The position numbers and the translations under genes are program-made. From Acholeplasmataceae bacterium UBA4853 (GTDB lineage Bacteria; Bacillota_I; Bacilli_A; Acholeplasmatales; Acholeplasmataceae): 64,000 bases of DNA. Shown in pieces: positions 24,018-32,210 of this stretch. The stretch lies in contig DHEJ01000003.1 of assembly GCA_002399815.1 (NCBI GenBank), positions 1-64,000 on the forward strand, written 5' to 3'. The notes beneath the pieces are model-generated. The model was given only the letters and a program-made list of their open reading frames with translations, was not told the DNA's origin and did no database searches. Numbering within the stretch: position 1 is the stretch's first letter; the number at the start of each line of letters is the position of its first letter.

Positions 24018-24710
24018 GTGAAAGATCCATATATCTATAAAGATAGTGATGTTTTAATTAATAAAGCAGATATTAGAGATAAAATCAAACTTGATGAATT
24101 TGAAAATAGAATGTCAAACTTAGCACTTGTTATGCTATTTAAAAGTGGCATTATGATCAGCGATGCAAACGACATTTTTAAAATTCATAAAACTCTGTTT
24201 GAAAATGTTTACGATTGGGCAGGTATTTCTAGAACCATAAATATATATAAAAGTGAGCCTATCTTAAATGGTCTTAGTGTAGAATATAGTTTATGTAATT
24301 TGATTGATAAGGATTTAAGTAAAATTAATCAAACCTATTTTAAAGAAAATTATTTTAGAAATTTAAACAAAGAAGACTTTATTCATTTATTTACAAGACT
24401 CATAGCTGACATTTGGAAAGTTCACCCGTTTAGAGAAGGGAACACTAGAACAATATCTGCTTTTGCTTTTTTACTTTTAAGACAATATGGTCATACATTT
24501 AATGCGGAACTAATCAAAGAAAATGCAAAATACTTTAGAAATGCTTTAGTGATGGCATCGCTAAAAGAATACGCAGAATATCAATACTTACAAAAAATAT
24601 TAGTTGATTCAATTGGCAAAGATCAAGTTGTTACATCATCTGATAAATATAAAAAGATTAAAGATTATAATGTTGAAGATTATATATATGTATATCATAA
24701 AGTAAAATAA
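24018..24710 (+). CDS. Fic family protein (AMPylase toxin)
   Basis: A 230-residue Fic/DOC-fold enzyme. The active-site loop HPFREGNTR (136-144) contains all catalytic residues of HPFx(D/E)GNxR, with Glu in the variable acidic position. Such proteins transfer AMP (rarely another nucleotide group) to a target such as a topoisomerase. The N-terminal part has no obvious inhibitory helix, so control must come from the preceding gene, making this a class I Fic. GTG 24018 follows the antitoxin stop at once, with GGAGGAA seven bases upstream. The island location next to tRNA-Ser suggests horizontal gain. Confidence 0.9.
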   Translation: MKDPYIYKDSDVLINKADIRDKIKLDEFENRMSNLALVMLFKSGIMISDANDIFKIHKTLFENVYDWAGISRTINIYKSEPILNGLSVEYSLCNLIDKDLSKINQTYFKENYFRNLNKEDFIHLFTRLIADIWKVHPFREGNTRTISAFAFLLLRQYGHTFNAELIKENAKYFRNALVMASLKEYAEYQYLQKILVDSIGKDQVVTSSDKYKKIKDYNVEDYIYVYHKVK

Positions 24711-24754
24711 CTAAGTAAAGTTATTTTCGATAAACATAGAAAGCTGTGGATAAC

Positions 24755-25258
24755 ATGAATTTTGAAATAATTGATTACAATATAAATACACATAAATTGT
24801 TGGATGAATGGATAGATGAATCAAAGCATGCAAATGCTAAACTAATTAACAGGTATGCCACATTTAATGAACCGTTTTCTAAAACTTACCAACACTTTTT
24901 AGAACACCCTTATGATATGGCGAATATTGAATCATTTATTAAACTGTTTGCAAAAAATGATATTATTTATGGAGTTGCTATGTTTCACTATTATAATGAA
25001 ATGGACAAGTTTTATCTGGGAATCAATCCAATAGTAATTAATCCAGCATTTTGGGGTCGTGGAATTGGGACTGAGATATTGAAAGAAATAACCATTTATG
25101 TAGATAAGATTACTGAAGGGCATGTTGATATCGTTAAAGCAGATACTGATGAAACAAATATTGCATCTATAAAAATGCTTGAAAAAGTTGGGTTCATAAA
25201 AGGAGCCAAAAACAAGAATTTTGTTGAGTATATTTACAAAATAAGTAACGAGAATTAA
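24755..25258 (+). CDS. GNAT-family N-acetyltransferase
   Basis: A 167-residue protein. The acetyl-CoA binding motif A appears as NPAFWGRGIGTEILKEI, followed by DETNIASIKMLEKVGF, the usual motif-B helix of RimJ/RimL-like acetyltransferases. The substrate is unknown. The Shine-Dalgarno is weak (GTGGA, five bases before ATG 24755). It follows the Fic gene by 44 bp and is the last gene before the right-hand repeat at 25358. Confidence 0.8.
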   Translation: MNFEIIDYNINTHKLLDEWIDESKHANAKLINRYATFNEPFSKTYQHFLEHPYDMANIESFIKLFAKNDIIYGVAMFHYYNEMDKFYLGINPIVINPAFWGRGIGTEILKEITIYVDKITEGHVDIVKADTDETNIASIKMLEKVGFIKGAKNKNFVEYIYKISNEN

Positions 25259-25282
25259 CTCTATATTCATACCTTCGATTTT

Positions 25283-25330
25283 AGGGTGCGTAAAAAACAC
25301 TAGGGTGCGCTAATTTTAGCAGGGGTGCGC
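25283..25330. repeat. Three AGGGTGCGC-type repeats, period ~20 bp
   Basis: AGGGTGCG at 25283-25290, AGGGTGCGC at 25302-25310 and GGGGTGCGC at 25322-25330. Another iterated IS-end-like cluster without transposase. The rest of 25381-25460 holds no gene. Confidence 0.65.
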
Positions 25331-25357
25331 TGGTGTATCAAAATGGGTCTACAGGCA

Positions 25358-25380
25358 CATATTGAATGCATAGGTTTGAT
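25358..25380. repeat. Possible attachment-site repeat, right copy
   Basis: 22 of 23 bases equal to 23299-23321 (A to T at one position). A further TGTCAAG follows both copies at slightly different distances. Confidence 0.5.
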
Positions 25381-25464
25381 TCAATTTGCACTTGTCAAGT
25401 AAAAGTAGGCAATCTTTTGAATATATAAAAATACTTAAATCTGAAATTATTATAAAAAAGCTCG

Positions 25465-25522
25465 TTACGAAGACATTTCACGATGAAAACAGATTAACTT
25501 ACGACAAGTGGGTTACTATAAA
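25465..25522 (+). promoter_or_regulatory. Candidate LytTR operator and promoter
   Basis: TTACGA (25465), TCACGATGA (25478) and TTACGACAA (25499): the last two are 21 bp apart, the direct-repeat spacing used by LytTR dimers. A TATAAA (25517-25522) follows 12 bp later with no -35 hexamer, as expected for an activated promoter. Confidence 0.45.
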
Positions 25523-25561
25523 ATTCGATTTATGATACATTAAATTTGGTTGGTGAGAAAA

Positions 25562-26005
25562 ATGAAGATTAATTTACAATGTCATCCGAGTAAATATGAA
25601 GAGATTGAACAAAAACTTAAAAGCTATGGGTTTGTTATTACAGAAGATACTGAATGGCTTTTAATTGATACGACATTTAAAAGTAGGCGTATACAGATAA
25701 AAACTTCTGAAGGTATCGTATTGATTGAAAATGATCACTTGATAGCGCTAGAAAGTTTTGATCATATAATTCATATTCATACATTGATGAAGTCGTTTGA
25801 TGTCAGAAAACCTTTAAAAGAGATTGAAATTAGCTTGCCGGAGGATTTTCTAAGAATCAGTCGAAGTGTTATTATCAATAAAAATCATGTAAAACATATT
25901 AAAACTTTGACAGGTCAAAAGTTTAATATACAAACTACAAAAGACATGAAATTTATAGTAACAAAACTTTTTTATAAGCTATTTATTGAGAAAATGGATT
26001 TATAG
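25562..26005 (+). CDS. LytTR-domain regulator (module 1)
   Basis: A 147-residue DNA-binding protein. Residues about 50-147 are a LytTR domain, including the hallmark FLRISRSVIINKNHVKHI. There is no receiver domain; the first 50 residues are a small alpha-beta region shared in style with the second LytTR protein at 33425. This is the architecture of LytTR regulatory systems (LRS), in which a membrane protein encoded next door holds the regulator inactive. The next gene starts 9 bp downstream and encodes a two-TM protein. GGTGAG lies before ATG 25562. Direct repeats upstream suggest autoregulation. Confidence 0.85.
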   Translation: MKINLQCHPSKYEEIEQKLKSYGFVITEDTEWLLIDTTFKSRRIQIKTSEGIVLIENDHLIALESFDHIIHIHTLMKSFDVRKPLKEIEISLPEDFLRISRSVIINKNHVKHIKTLTGQKFNIQTTKDMKFIVTKLFYKLFIEKMDL

Positions 26006-26014
26006 GGGGACAAC

Positions 26015-27739
26015 ATGATTGATATTATTGATAACATTAGTATAGTATTACTATATCTAGCAGTATTCTCAATTTTAATATATGCTATATATTTGATATT
26101 TTATAATTGGTATATTGAAAAAAGACTTAATAAAAAAATAAAGAAATTAAGAGTCTTTGAACCAATCAAAGTTGTTCATTTTGCATCTATTCCTTTAGTG
26201 TTTCTTTATTTAGTTTCGCAGACTGTTATGATGATATCTATATCACAAAGCAATAAAGATGCATTAAACATATTGAAGTCCTATACACCGGTTATTGAAG
26301 ATGTATATGTTCAAAAAAATGTAGATCATGCATATGTCAGTATGCATAAAGATATATTTATTGAAATTGAACTGAGCATGGATCACGAAGCTACTTATAA
26401 TAATCAAATAAGTTTTCCATCTGTTGTACTAAAAATTAATGATTTTTCCTATGAAATCAAGGAAATAACCTATGAGAATAGAATAAATTTAACAGGTAAT
26501 TCCAACTTATACCTCAAAGTACCATTTCCAGAATCATTGAAATCAGAAGGTGTTTATAATATTCATTTGAAGAGCCTTGATGTTTATTATATAGAACATA
26601 AAACGACAAAAAGGTTTGATTTAAATCCTTCTGCGGTTTCAATAGAACTTATAGATGCGGAAACATATCAATTAGATTTTATTATTGGTGATATTGTTCT
26701 TAGTACAATTCAGTTGGAAGTTGGGATGTCACTTATTAAATTTTGGTATGAAAATCCTAATCATCAAATTGATTTAGAACAACGCGTTGATTATTATGTG
26801 ACATATTTAAATGAGTTGATTCCTGGAATTAATATTCATTTTAATAATATATGGAAATTTAATGGTGATGTGTTATTAAATGAAGTTATTTTTGACGACT
26901 ATGAAGTATATCCAGAAATTAATAATTATGAACAAATTCCTGAAAATCTTAATTTTGTACTAAATACTACAGCTGAAGTTGATAATCCATACCGAAATAA
27001 CGACTTAAAGGTGTCTATAGATGAAGTAGTTGAATTGGTTTGGAAACCTCATGAATACTCTAAGTTTTCCTATATTACATCGATCAAATCTGATTCAAAT
27101 GAATATATAGAGATTATCGGATTATTTACCATTAAGGGATTGAAACCAGGATTAACAGAAATAGTTGTTGAGGTAAACTTGGGATTTTTAATCGTAGAAA
27201 AGACAATCGAAATTGAAGTTATTCCATACAAGGCATTTGTTAGTTACCCGGGAGATGTGGTTTACTTAAAATATGATATAAATACAAATAAAATTATAGA
27301 ACCCTTAAGTCCAATAAGTCCCTATGTTGATAAAGTATTTAATATTGAAAGTGAGCGATATGAATACTCTAATGCAACCGGAGTATATCCAAACATCACA
27401 GAATTTTTTATCATAAAAACTAAAGGAAGATATGATTATGTATTTGTTATTTACGATACAACCTTTAGTAAAGACATCATTAAGATCGAGCACGATACTT
27501 ATAATCCACTGACAAATACTTTAACGATTACTGAAGAATCAGCAAGTTTGATAAAATTTGACATAGATTATGATTTATTAACAGCAGTTGAAAAACAATT
27601 TTTTAGGAGACCTCGTATATATCTTTATCGATTTGGTATGGGTGATTTAGTGGCCGGAAATACGTATAGCGTTACACTTTATATGATGTTGGATGGATAT
27701 TATACTATTGGTAAAGTCATTAATGTTGAAGTCATTTAA
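26015..27739 (+). CDS. Two-TM protein with large extracellular domain (module 1 partner)
   Basis: A 574-residue protein. TM1 is about residues 8-32 (ISIVLLYLAVFSILIYAIYLI). A short basic loop follows (YIEKRLNKKIKKLRVFE), then TM2 about 51-72. Residues 73-574 would lie outside the cell and are rich in beta strands, with repeated units that look Ig-like or Big-like (for example KGLKPGLTEIVVEV), but no certain family. The layout TM-basic loop-TM-large exterior is the same as in the beta-propeller protein at 33928, and both follow a LytTR gene. This suggests a sensor/anti-activator for the upstream regulator. AGGGGGA precedes ATG 26015. A terminator follows. Confidence 0.75.
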   Translation: MIDIIDNISIVLLYLAVFSILIYAIYLIFYNWYIEKRLNKKIKKLRVFEPIKVVHFASIPLVFLYLVSQTVMMISISQSNKDALNILKSYTPVIEDVYVQKNVDHAYVSMHKDIFIEIELSMDHEATYNNQISFPSVVLKINDFSYEIKEITYENRINLTGNSNLYLKVPFPESLKSEGVYNIHLKSLDVYYIEHKTTKRFDLNPSAVSIELIDAETYQLDFIIGDIVLSTIQLEVGMSLIKFWYENPNHQIDLEQRVDYYVTYLNELIPGINIHFNNIWKFNGDVLLNEVIFDDYEVYPEINNYEQIPENLNFVLNTTAEVDNPYRNNDLKVSIDEVVELVWKPHEYSKFSYITSIKSDSNEYIEIIGLFTIKGLKPGLTEIVVEVNLGFLIVEKTIEIEVIPYKAFVSYPGDVVYLKYDINTNKIIEPLSPISPYVDKVFNIESERYEYSNATGVYPNITEFFIIKTKGRYDYVFVIYDTTFSKDIIKIEHDTYNPLTNTLTITEESASLIKFDIDYDLLTAVEKQFFRRPRIYLYRFGMGDLVAGNTYSVTLYMMLDGYYTIGKVINVEVI

Positions 27740-27786
27740 TGTTTGACATACTGTTTTCTGCTTAATATACCATCTATAAAGTCATC

Positions 27787-27813
27787 AAAAGCCTAAGACA
27801 TTTAGGCTTTTTT
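27787..27813 (+). terminator. Terminator of LytTR module 1
   Basis: AAAGCCTAA and TTTAGGCTTT flank a GACA loop; a T-run follows. The remaining 27814-28005 shows no gene. Confidence 0.9.
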
Positions 27814-28020
27814 AATAATAAGAATGCTCCATTCATAGTTAATCAATTTGTATTAGTAACGTATCATCGAGTCATCTTTAATTTAGTTTTTAGAAAGTAG
27901 TTAAGGAAAACTAACATTAATAGGGTATAAACATATGGTTGATTGTGTTAAAATTAGATTTAAGATATACAAAGTAAATTAAACAGTTCATGAATCTTAT
28001 AAACAAAAGGGGTGGGTATT

Positions 28021-28434
28021 ATGTTTGGATTTTTTAAGAAGTTAAAAGAGGCAAAGATTGCTAAAATAAAAGCATTCCAAGATCAACAAAAAAGTGAGTT
28101 CATTAAACATATTGATGCTAATAAGGAAAAAAATTCTTGTTATGAAGCGATGTATGTAATTTTTCATCAACTAGACATAGATTTAATGATGATGATCAGA
28201 AAATACCACTTAGAAATAGAATTTGATTTTGATCCAAGTGTGAGCTACTATGAAGTACAAATTGTTTCTAATTTAAATAGTGAAAATGATTTTTACTTAG
28301 CTGTAGGTACTCAAGAGGATAAAAATACGATGTTATACCAAGTGGATAAAGAATTGGATATCGATCATCTATCAACAAAAGAGATTATTCAAATGATTAT
28401 CGATGATATAGTAACATATCATCAAAATATATGA
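28021..28434 (+). CDS. Hypothetical protein
   Basis: A 137-residue protein with a basic amphipathic N-terminus (MFGFFKKLKEAKIAKIKAF), which could touch the membrane surface, and an acidic C-terminal half. No family is recognised. AAAGGGGTG lies seven bases before ATG 28021, favouring it over GTG 28012. A lipoprotein gene starts 13 bp downstream and a small membrane-protein gene follows, so the three may be one operon. Confidence 0.65.
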   Translation: MFGFFKKLKEAKIAKIKAFQDQQKSEFIKHIDANKEKNSCYEAMYVIFHQLDIDLMMMIRKYHLEIEFDFDPSVSYYEVQIVSNLNSENDFYLAVGTQEDKNTMLYQVDKELDIDHLSTKEIIQMIIDDIVTYHQNI

Positions 28435-28447
28435 AGTGGTATACTAA

Positions 28448-28810
28448 ATGTTAAAACAAAAGTTAATCATAACATTTTTAGTTCTAATCGTAATGTTGTT
28501 AAGTAGTTGTAGTAGTCAAACATTGATTCCAAACGGTGAATATATAAATACAGGAAATGATAATTTATATGTTTTAAGACCTGAGGATAACCAATTAGAC
28601 TTTTTTTGGGATATATCAGGTGATCGGGCAAATTATTATTCAAGTGGTGCATTAATCTATAAATGTAGCATTGTGGAGGAAGCAGATAAACTTTTCTTTG
28701 TTGGTGAAACTTGGTATGACTTGTTTTCAGCTAGAGAGTTAGGTAAGTCATTTAAATATGAAGTAATCTATGATGAAAGTACTCAAAGTATTACTGTTTT
28801 TGAAGATTAG
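28448..28810 (+). CDS. Small lipoprotein
   Basis: 120 residues. The signal peptide KQKLIITFLVLIVMLLSSC ends in the lipobox LSSC, so Cys21 would be lipidated and the protein anchored outside the membrane. The mature part of about 100 residues has no recognised family. It sits between a hypothetical gene and a membrane protein in the same orientation. Confidence 0.75.
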   Translation: MLKQKLIITFLVLIVMLLSSCSSQTLIPNGEYINTGNDNLYVLRPEDNQLDFFWDISGDRANYYSSGALIYKCSIVEEADKLFFVGETWYDLFSARELGKSFKYEVIYDESTQSITVFED

Positions 28811-28845
28811 AATCATCTATAATGATAAAAGTAGGTAAGTAGTTG

Positions 28846-29337
28846 ATGGAATTTTTAATTGAATTAGTCATAGAGATGTTTGGTGAGATAATAATTACTT
28901 TACTTGCAAAAGTTGTTGAAATGTTTGCAGTGACAGTAACTTTAAATACAAAACTCAGAAATATGATTAAAAATTTATTATCATTTATCTTTATTGGTTT
29001 GACGATTGTATTGATTACTATTTCTTTTATTCATAGTAAAAACTTTTTAGTTGTTATTGCGTTATCCTATAGTTTACTTCAGTTAGGTTTCATGATTGTA
29101 AGTTTAATAACCAAACGTGATCCAAGATTTATAGTAACAAATAAAATAATATTTGTTATTAGAAAGTTAAGTCATTATATCTACCCAATCTTATTAATTA
29201 TTTTTGGTTCAATCTATTTAACAAATCAAAATGCCTTGATTTGGCTAAATATACTATCTACACTTAGCTTATTAACTTTCTTTTCTATACATATGTATCG
29301 AATTTGGCGACGTAGTAGAAAAGATTTAAATCCTTAA
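28846..29337 (+). CDS. Integral membrane protein, unknown
   Basis: 163 residues with four to five membrane helices (about 5-30, 42-62, 67-88, 110-130, 135-155) and a basic C-terminal tail (RIWRRSRKDLNP), which should face the cytosol. No family is recognised. The start could be TTG 28843 or ATG 28846; ATG is preferred. It is probably cotranscribed with the lipoprotein gene. Confidence 0.65.
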   Translation: MEFLIELVIEMFGEIIITLLAKVVEMFAVTVTLNTKLRNMIKNLLSFIFIGLTIVLITISFIHSKNFLVVIALSYSLLQLGFMIVSLITKRDPRFIVTNKIIFVIRKLSHYIYPILLIIFGSIYLTNQNALIWLNILSTLSLLTFFSIHMYRIWRRSRKDLNP

Positions 29338-29419
29338 AGCATTATAAGTGTTTCATGTAACGATATTTTTAAAGGCGTATAATGAGTATTAGATAAGTTT
29401 ATTTAAGGAGGGATTTAAT

Positions 29420-30154
29420 ATGCATGTGATAATCACTGGGATGAATGGAACGGTTGCTCCTGCAATAGCAAACTTTTATCAACAAGAAAATGATTTTGTT
29501 ATACCATATGACAGAACCAAAATCTCAACTGAAAACGAATTAGAAATTGAAAAGTTCTTGCTTGAAGAAAAAACCGATATCTTAATACATTGTGCAATGG
29601 GTTCTCCAATATGGACAAAAATACTTGCAAAAATCTGTTTTAAACATCATATCAAGTTTGTTTACATTAGTACTGTTTCAGTGTTTTCAAATGAGAATAA
29701 AGGACCACATACAATAGATAAATTACCAGATGCAACTGATGATTATGGTAAATATAAAATTGAAAGTGAATCCATAGCACTTAAAGAAAATCCTAAAACC
29801 TATATTACTCGATTAGGTTGGCAAATAGGTTATGGTAGATATAGTAATCAAATGATCGAATTCTTATATCATAAAATGGAAACTGAAGGCGTCATTAAGG
29901 CTTCATCTTTATGGTATCCATCCACATCGTTTTTAAATGATACTGCAAAAGCTGTATATGATATTGTAAAAACATTTCAACCTGGAATATTTCATGTAAA
30001 CAGTAATGATATCTATACGTTTTATGATATTGTTAAACAATTATCAAAAACCTATAAGGATTTTATTGTTGTTGAAACTAAAGATTTTAGTGCGGATCAT
30101 CGGATGGTTGATCAAAGAGTAAATATTGAAAAATTAAGTAAAATATTCAAATAA
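29420..30154 (+). CDS. RmlD-like SDR family reductase
   Basis: A 244-residue NAD(P)-dependent protein of the extended short-chain dehydrogenase family, nearest to dTDP-4-dehydrorhamnose reductase (RmlD). The nucleotide loop is TGMNGTV, HCAM stands at the family's NxA position, VYISTVSVF precedes the catalytic pair YGKYK (Tyr-x3-Lys), and ITRLGWQIG is the substrate strand. It has only 244 residues against about 290 in RmlD. No other dTDP-sugar gene is nearby, so rhamnose synthesis is not supported. AAGGAGG precedes ATG 29420. Confidence 0.75.
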   Translation: MHVIITGMNGTVAPAIANFYQQENDFVIPYDRTKISTENELEIEKFLLEEKTDILIHCAMGSPIWTKILAKICFKHHIKFVYISTVSVFSNENKGPHTIDKLPDATDDYGKYKIESESIALKENPKTYITRLGWQIGYGRYSNQMIEFLYHKMETEGVIKASSLWYPSTSFLNDTAKAVYDIVKTFQPGIFHVNSNDIYTFYDIVKQLSKTYKDFIVVETKDFSADHRMVDQRVNIEKLSKIFK

Positions 30155-30319
30155 AATATAATCCCTTAAAATCCATAGTAGGGTTTAATCATCATTTGAT
30201 GTACATACTTAAGATGGATATAAAGGATTTTTTAATTTGTATTATAGTTTTTTAGTTTTATTGCTTTAAGTAGTTGTAGAATGAGAATAAAGTTAAATAT
30301 TTGATATGGAGAATAAGTC

Positions 30320-30949
30320 ATGATAGATTATAAAAAAGTTGATAAGAAACTATATAACCCAAGCAAAAATGGAGATTTAATCCATATACCTAAAATGAAT
30401 TTTTTAAGTGTTTCTGGTAAGGGAGACCCTAATTTAGCAGATGGTGAATACAAAAAATCGATTGAACTCTTATATGGTGTGATGTATACCTTAAAAATGA
30501 GTTATAAAACTGATTATCATATCCAAGGATTTCAAGAATTTGTTGTACCACCATTAGAAGGATTTTGGTGGCAAACAAATTTGAATGGATTTGATCCTTC
30601 AAAGAAATATTTATTTGAGTTTATATCTGTTTTAAGATTACCTAACTTTATTCATAAAAAGGATGTAGACTGGGCAATAGAAAAGATTAGTAAAAAAAAG
30701 AAAAGTGATTATTCGAAAGTCACTATCTTTACATATGATGAAGGTTTGGTTGTTCAAATGTTACATATTGGACCGTTTAGTGATGAACCAGAAACTATTG
30801 ATAAAATGAATAAACTCGTACAAGAATCGGGTTATGCAATAGATTTAAATGATCAAAGACATCATCATGAGATTTATCTATCTGATCCAAGAAAAGTAAC
30901 TGATGAGCATTTAAAAACAATTATTAGACATCCAATCAAAAAATTATGA
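30320..30949 (+). CDS. GyrI-like small-molecule-binding protein
   Basis: A 209-residue cytosolic protein of the GyrI-like (SOUL/BRE-type) superfamily. The order KMNFLSVSGKGDPNL, then LYGVMYTLKMSYK, PLEGFWW and QMLHIGPFSDEPETI is typical of the SAV2460-like GyrI group. These domains bind hydrophobic or drug-like ligands; some hydrolyse cyclopropanoids. GGAG lies upstream of ATG 30320. It appears monocistronic. Confidence 0.8.
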   Translation: MIDYKKVDKKLYNPSKNGDLIHIPKMNFLSVSGKGDPNLADGEYKKSIELLYGVMYTLKMSYKTDYHIQGFQEFVVPPLEGFWWQTNLNGFDPSKKYLFEFISVLRLPNFIHKKDVDWAIEKISKKKKSDYSKVTIFTYDEGLVVQMLHIGPFSDEPETIDKMNKLVQESGYAIDLNDQRHHHEIYLSDPRKVTDEHLKTIIRHPIKKL

Positions 30950-31205
30950 TTCAATCAGTCTGAAAAAATTGATTATGTTAAAATAGAGGTATATGATTTA
31001 AATAATAGCAACCGGTAATTAAGTCAAGTGTAAAATAAAAGAAAAACACACCTAAAAGATGTATTTGTTATAAATGAAGACATGCTTAAAAAAATGAAGG
31101 ATTAAAATTAAGGTTATATAATTAGTCTTGATAAAGTCTATTGTCTCTGAGCAGACTATAAATTAGACGTACAAGTTTTCTAGCAGTTAAAGCGAGGGGA
31201 TAAAA

Positions 31206-32210
31206 ATGAATAAAGTAAAAGGCGTAAACTTAGGCGGTTGGTTTGTTCTTGAGCGTTGGATGAAACAATCTCTTTTTGAAGGTATTGACTCAAAAGATGA
31301 AACTGGGTTTGTTTTAAACCATCCAGATGCTAAAGTAGCATTAGAAACACACTGGAATACATGGATTACCTATAAAGATTTTTTATGGTTGAAAAAACAA
31401 GGTATCACATCAGTTCGAATTCCAATTCCTTGGTGGTTAAAAAATGAATCACCATATTTTAGTCCATTAAAATATATTAAAAGAGCGTTAAATTGGGCTA
31501 AAAAATCAGGTTTAAGTGTCATGCTTGATCTTCATACTGCACCGGGATGTCAAAATGGATTTGATAATGGTGGTATTGAAGGTGTTATTGATTGGCCTAA
31601 AGACATTAAAAATATTAAAAAGACAGTAAAAGTTTTAGGGTTTATTGCAAAAACACTTTTAAATCATGAAAGTATATTTGCGCTTGAAGTACTTAATGAA
31701 CCACATTATCATATAGACTTAAAATTAATACAAGATTTTTATTTAGATGCTTATCATGAAATTAGAAAATACTCTAATAAAACAATTGTTTTTCATGATG
31801 CTTTTAGACCAAGTGATCCAAGTTGGATTCCGTTTTTAAGTCAAAAGGAATTTGAAAACATTGCATTTGATATGCATCTATATCATTGTTTTGAAGAACG
31901 ACTTGCACATGGTACAGTTGAAATTCAAATCGAAGAAGTTATTCAAAAAAGACTACCTTTAATTGCTTCATTAAATAGTGTATTACCGGTATTTATTGGT
32001 GAATGGAGTTTGGGAATTCATTATCAAGGTTTAAAAACACCGCCAGGGTTTGATAAGATTGCATTTGAAAAACTTTTATCAGCACTTCAATTATATGCAT
32101 ATAATTATGCAACTGGCTATTATTTTTGGAGCTATAAAATCGAACATGAGGGTCAAAGACATAACTGGGACTTTAGAAAACTGATTGAAAATGGGACGAT
32201 GCATTTATGA
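31206..32210 (+). CDS. GH5-family glucanase-like glycosidase, cytosolic
   Basis: A 334-residue glycoside hydrolase of family 5, closest in style to exo-beta-1,3-glucanases. VNLGGWFVLERWM is the strand-1 signature, SVRIPIPWW follows, the acid/base is Glu165 (EVLNEPH), and the nucleophile is Glu266 (PVFIGEWSLG). The conserved Arg (Arg71) and DMHLYHCF are present. There is no signal peptide, so the substrate must be an imported oligosaccharide or a glycolipid sugar. The stop overlaps the next gene by 4 bp. The 256 bp upstream hold no gene; GAGGGGA precedes ATG 31206. Confidence 0.85.
   Translation: MNKVKGVNLGGWFVLERWMKQSLFEGIDSKDETGFVLNHPDAKVALETHWNTWITYKDFLWLKKQGITSVRIPIPWWLKNESPYFSPLKYIKRALNWAKKSGLSVMLDLHTAPGCQNGFDNGGIEGVIDWPKDIKNIKKTVKVLGFIAKTLLNHESIFALEVLNEPHYHIDLKLIQDFYLDAYHEIRKYSNKTIVFHDAFRPSDPSWIPFLSQKEFENIAFDMHLYHCFEERLAHGTVEIQIEEVIQKRLPLIASLNSVLPVFIGEWSLGIHYQGLKTPPGFDKIAFEKLLSALQLYAYNYATGYYFWSYKIEHEGQRHNWDFRKLIENGTMHL

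Noticed and set aside
29420..30154. Rhamnose biosynthesis gene rmlD
   Set aside because: Shorter than RmlD and no rmlABC neighbour; only the reductase family can be supported.
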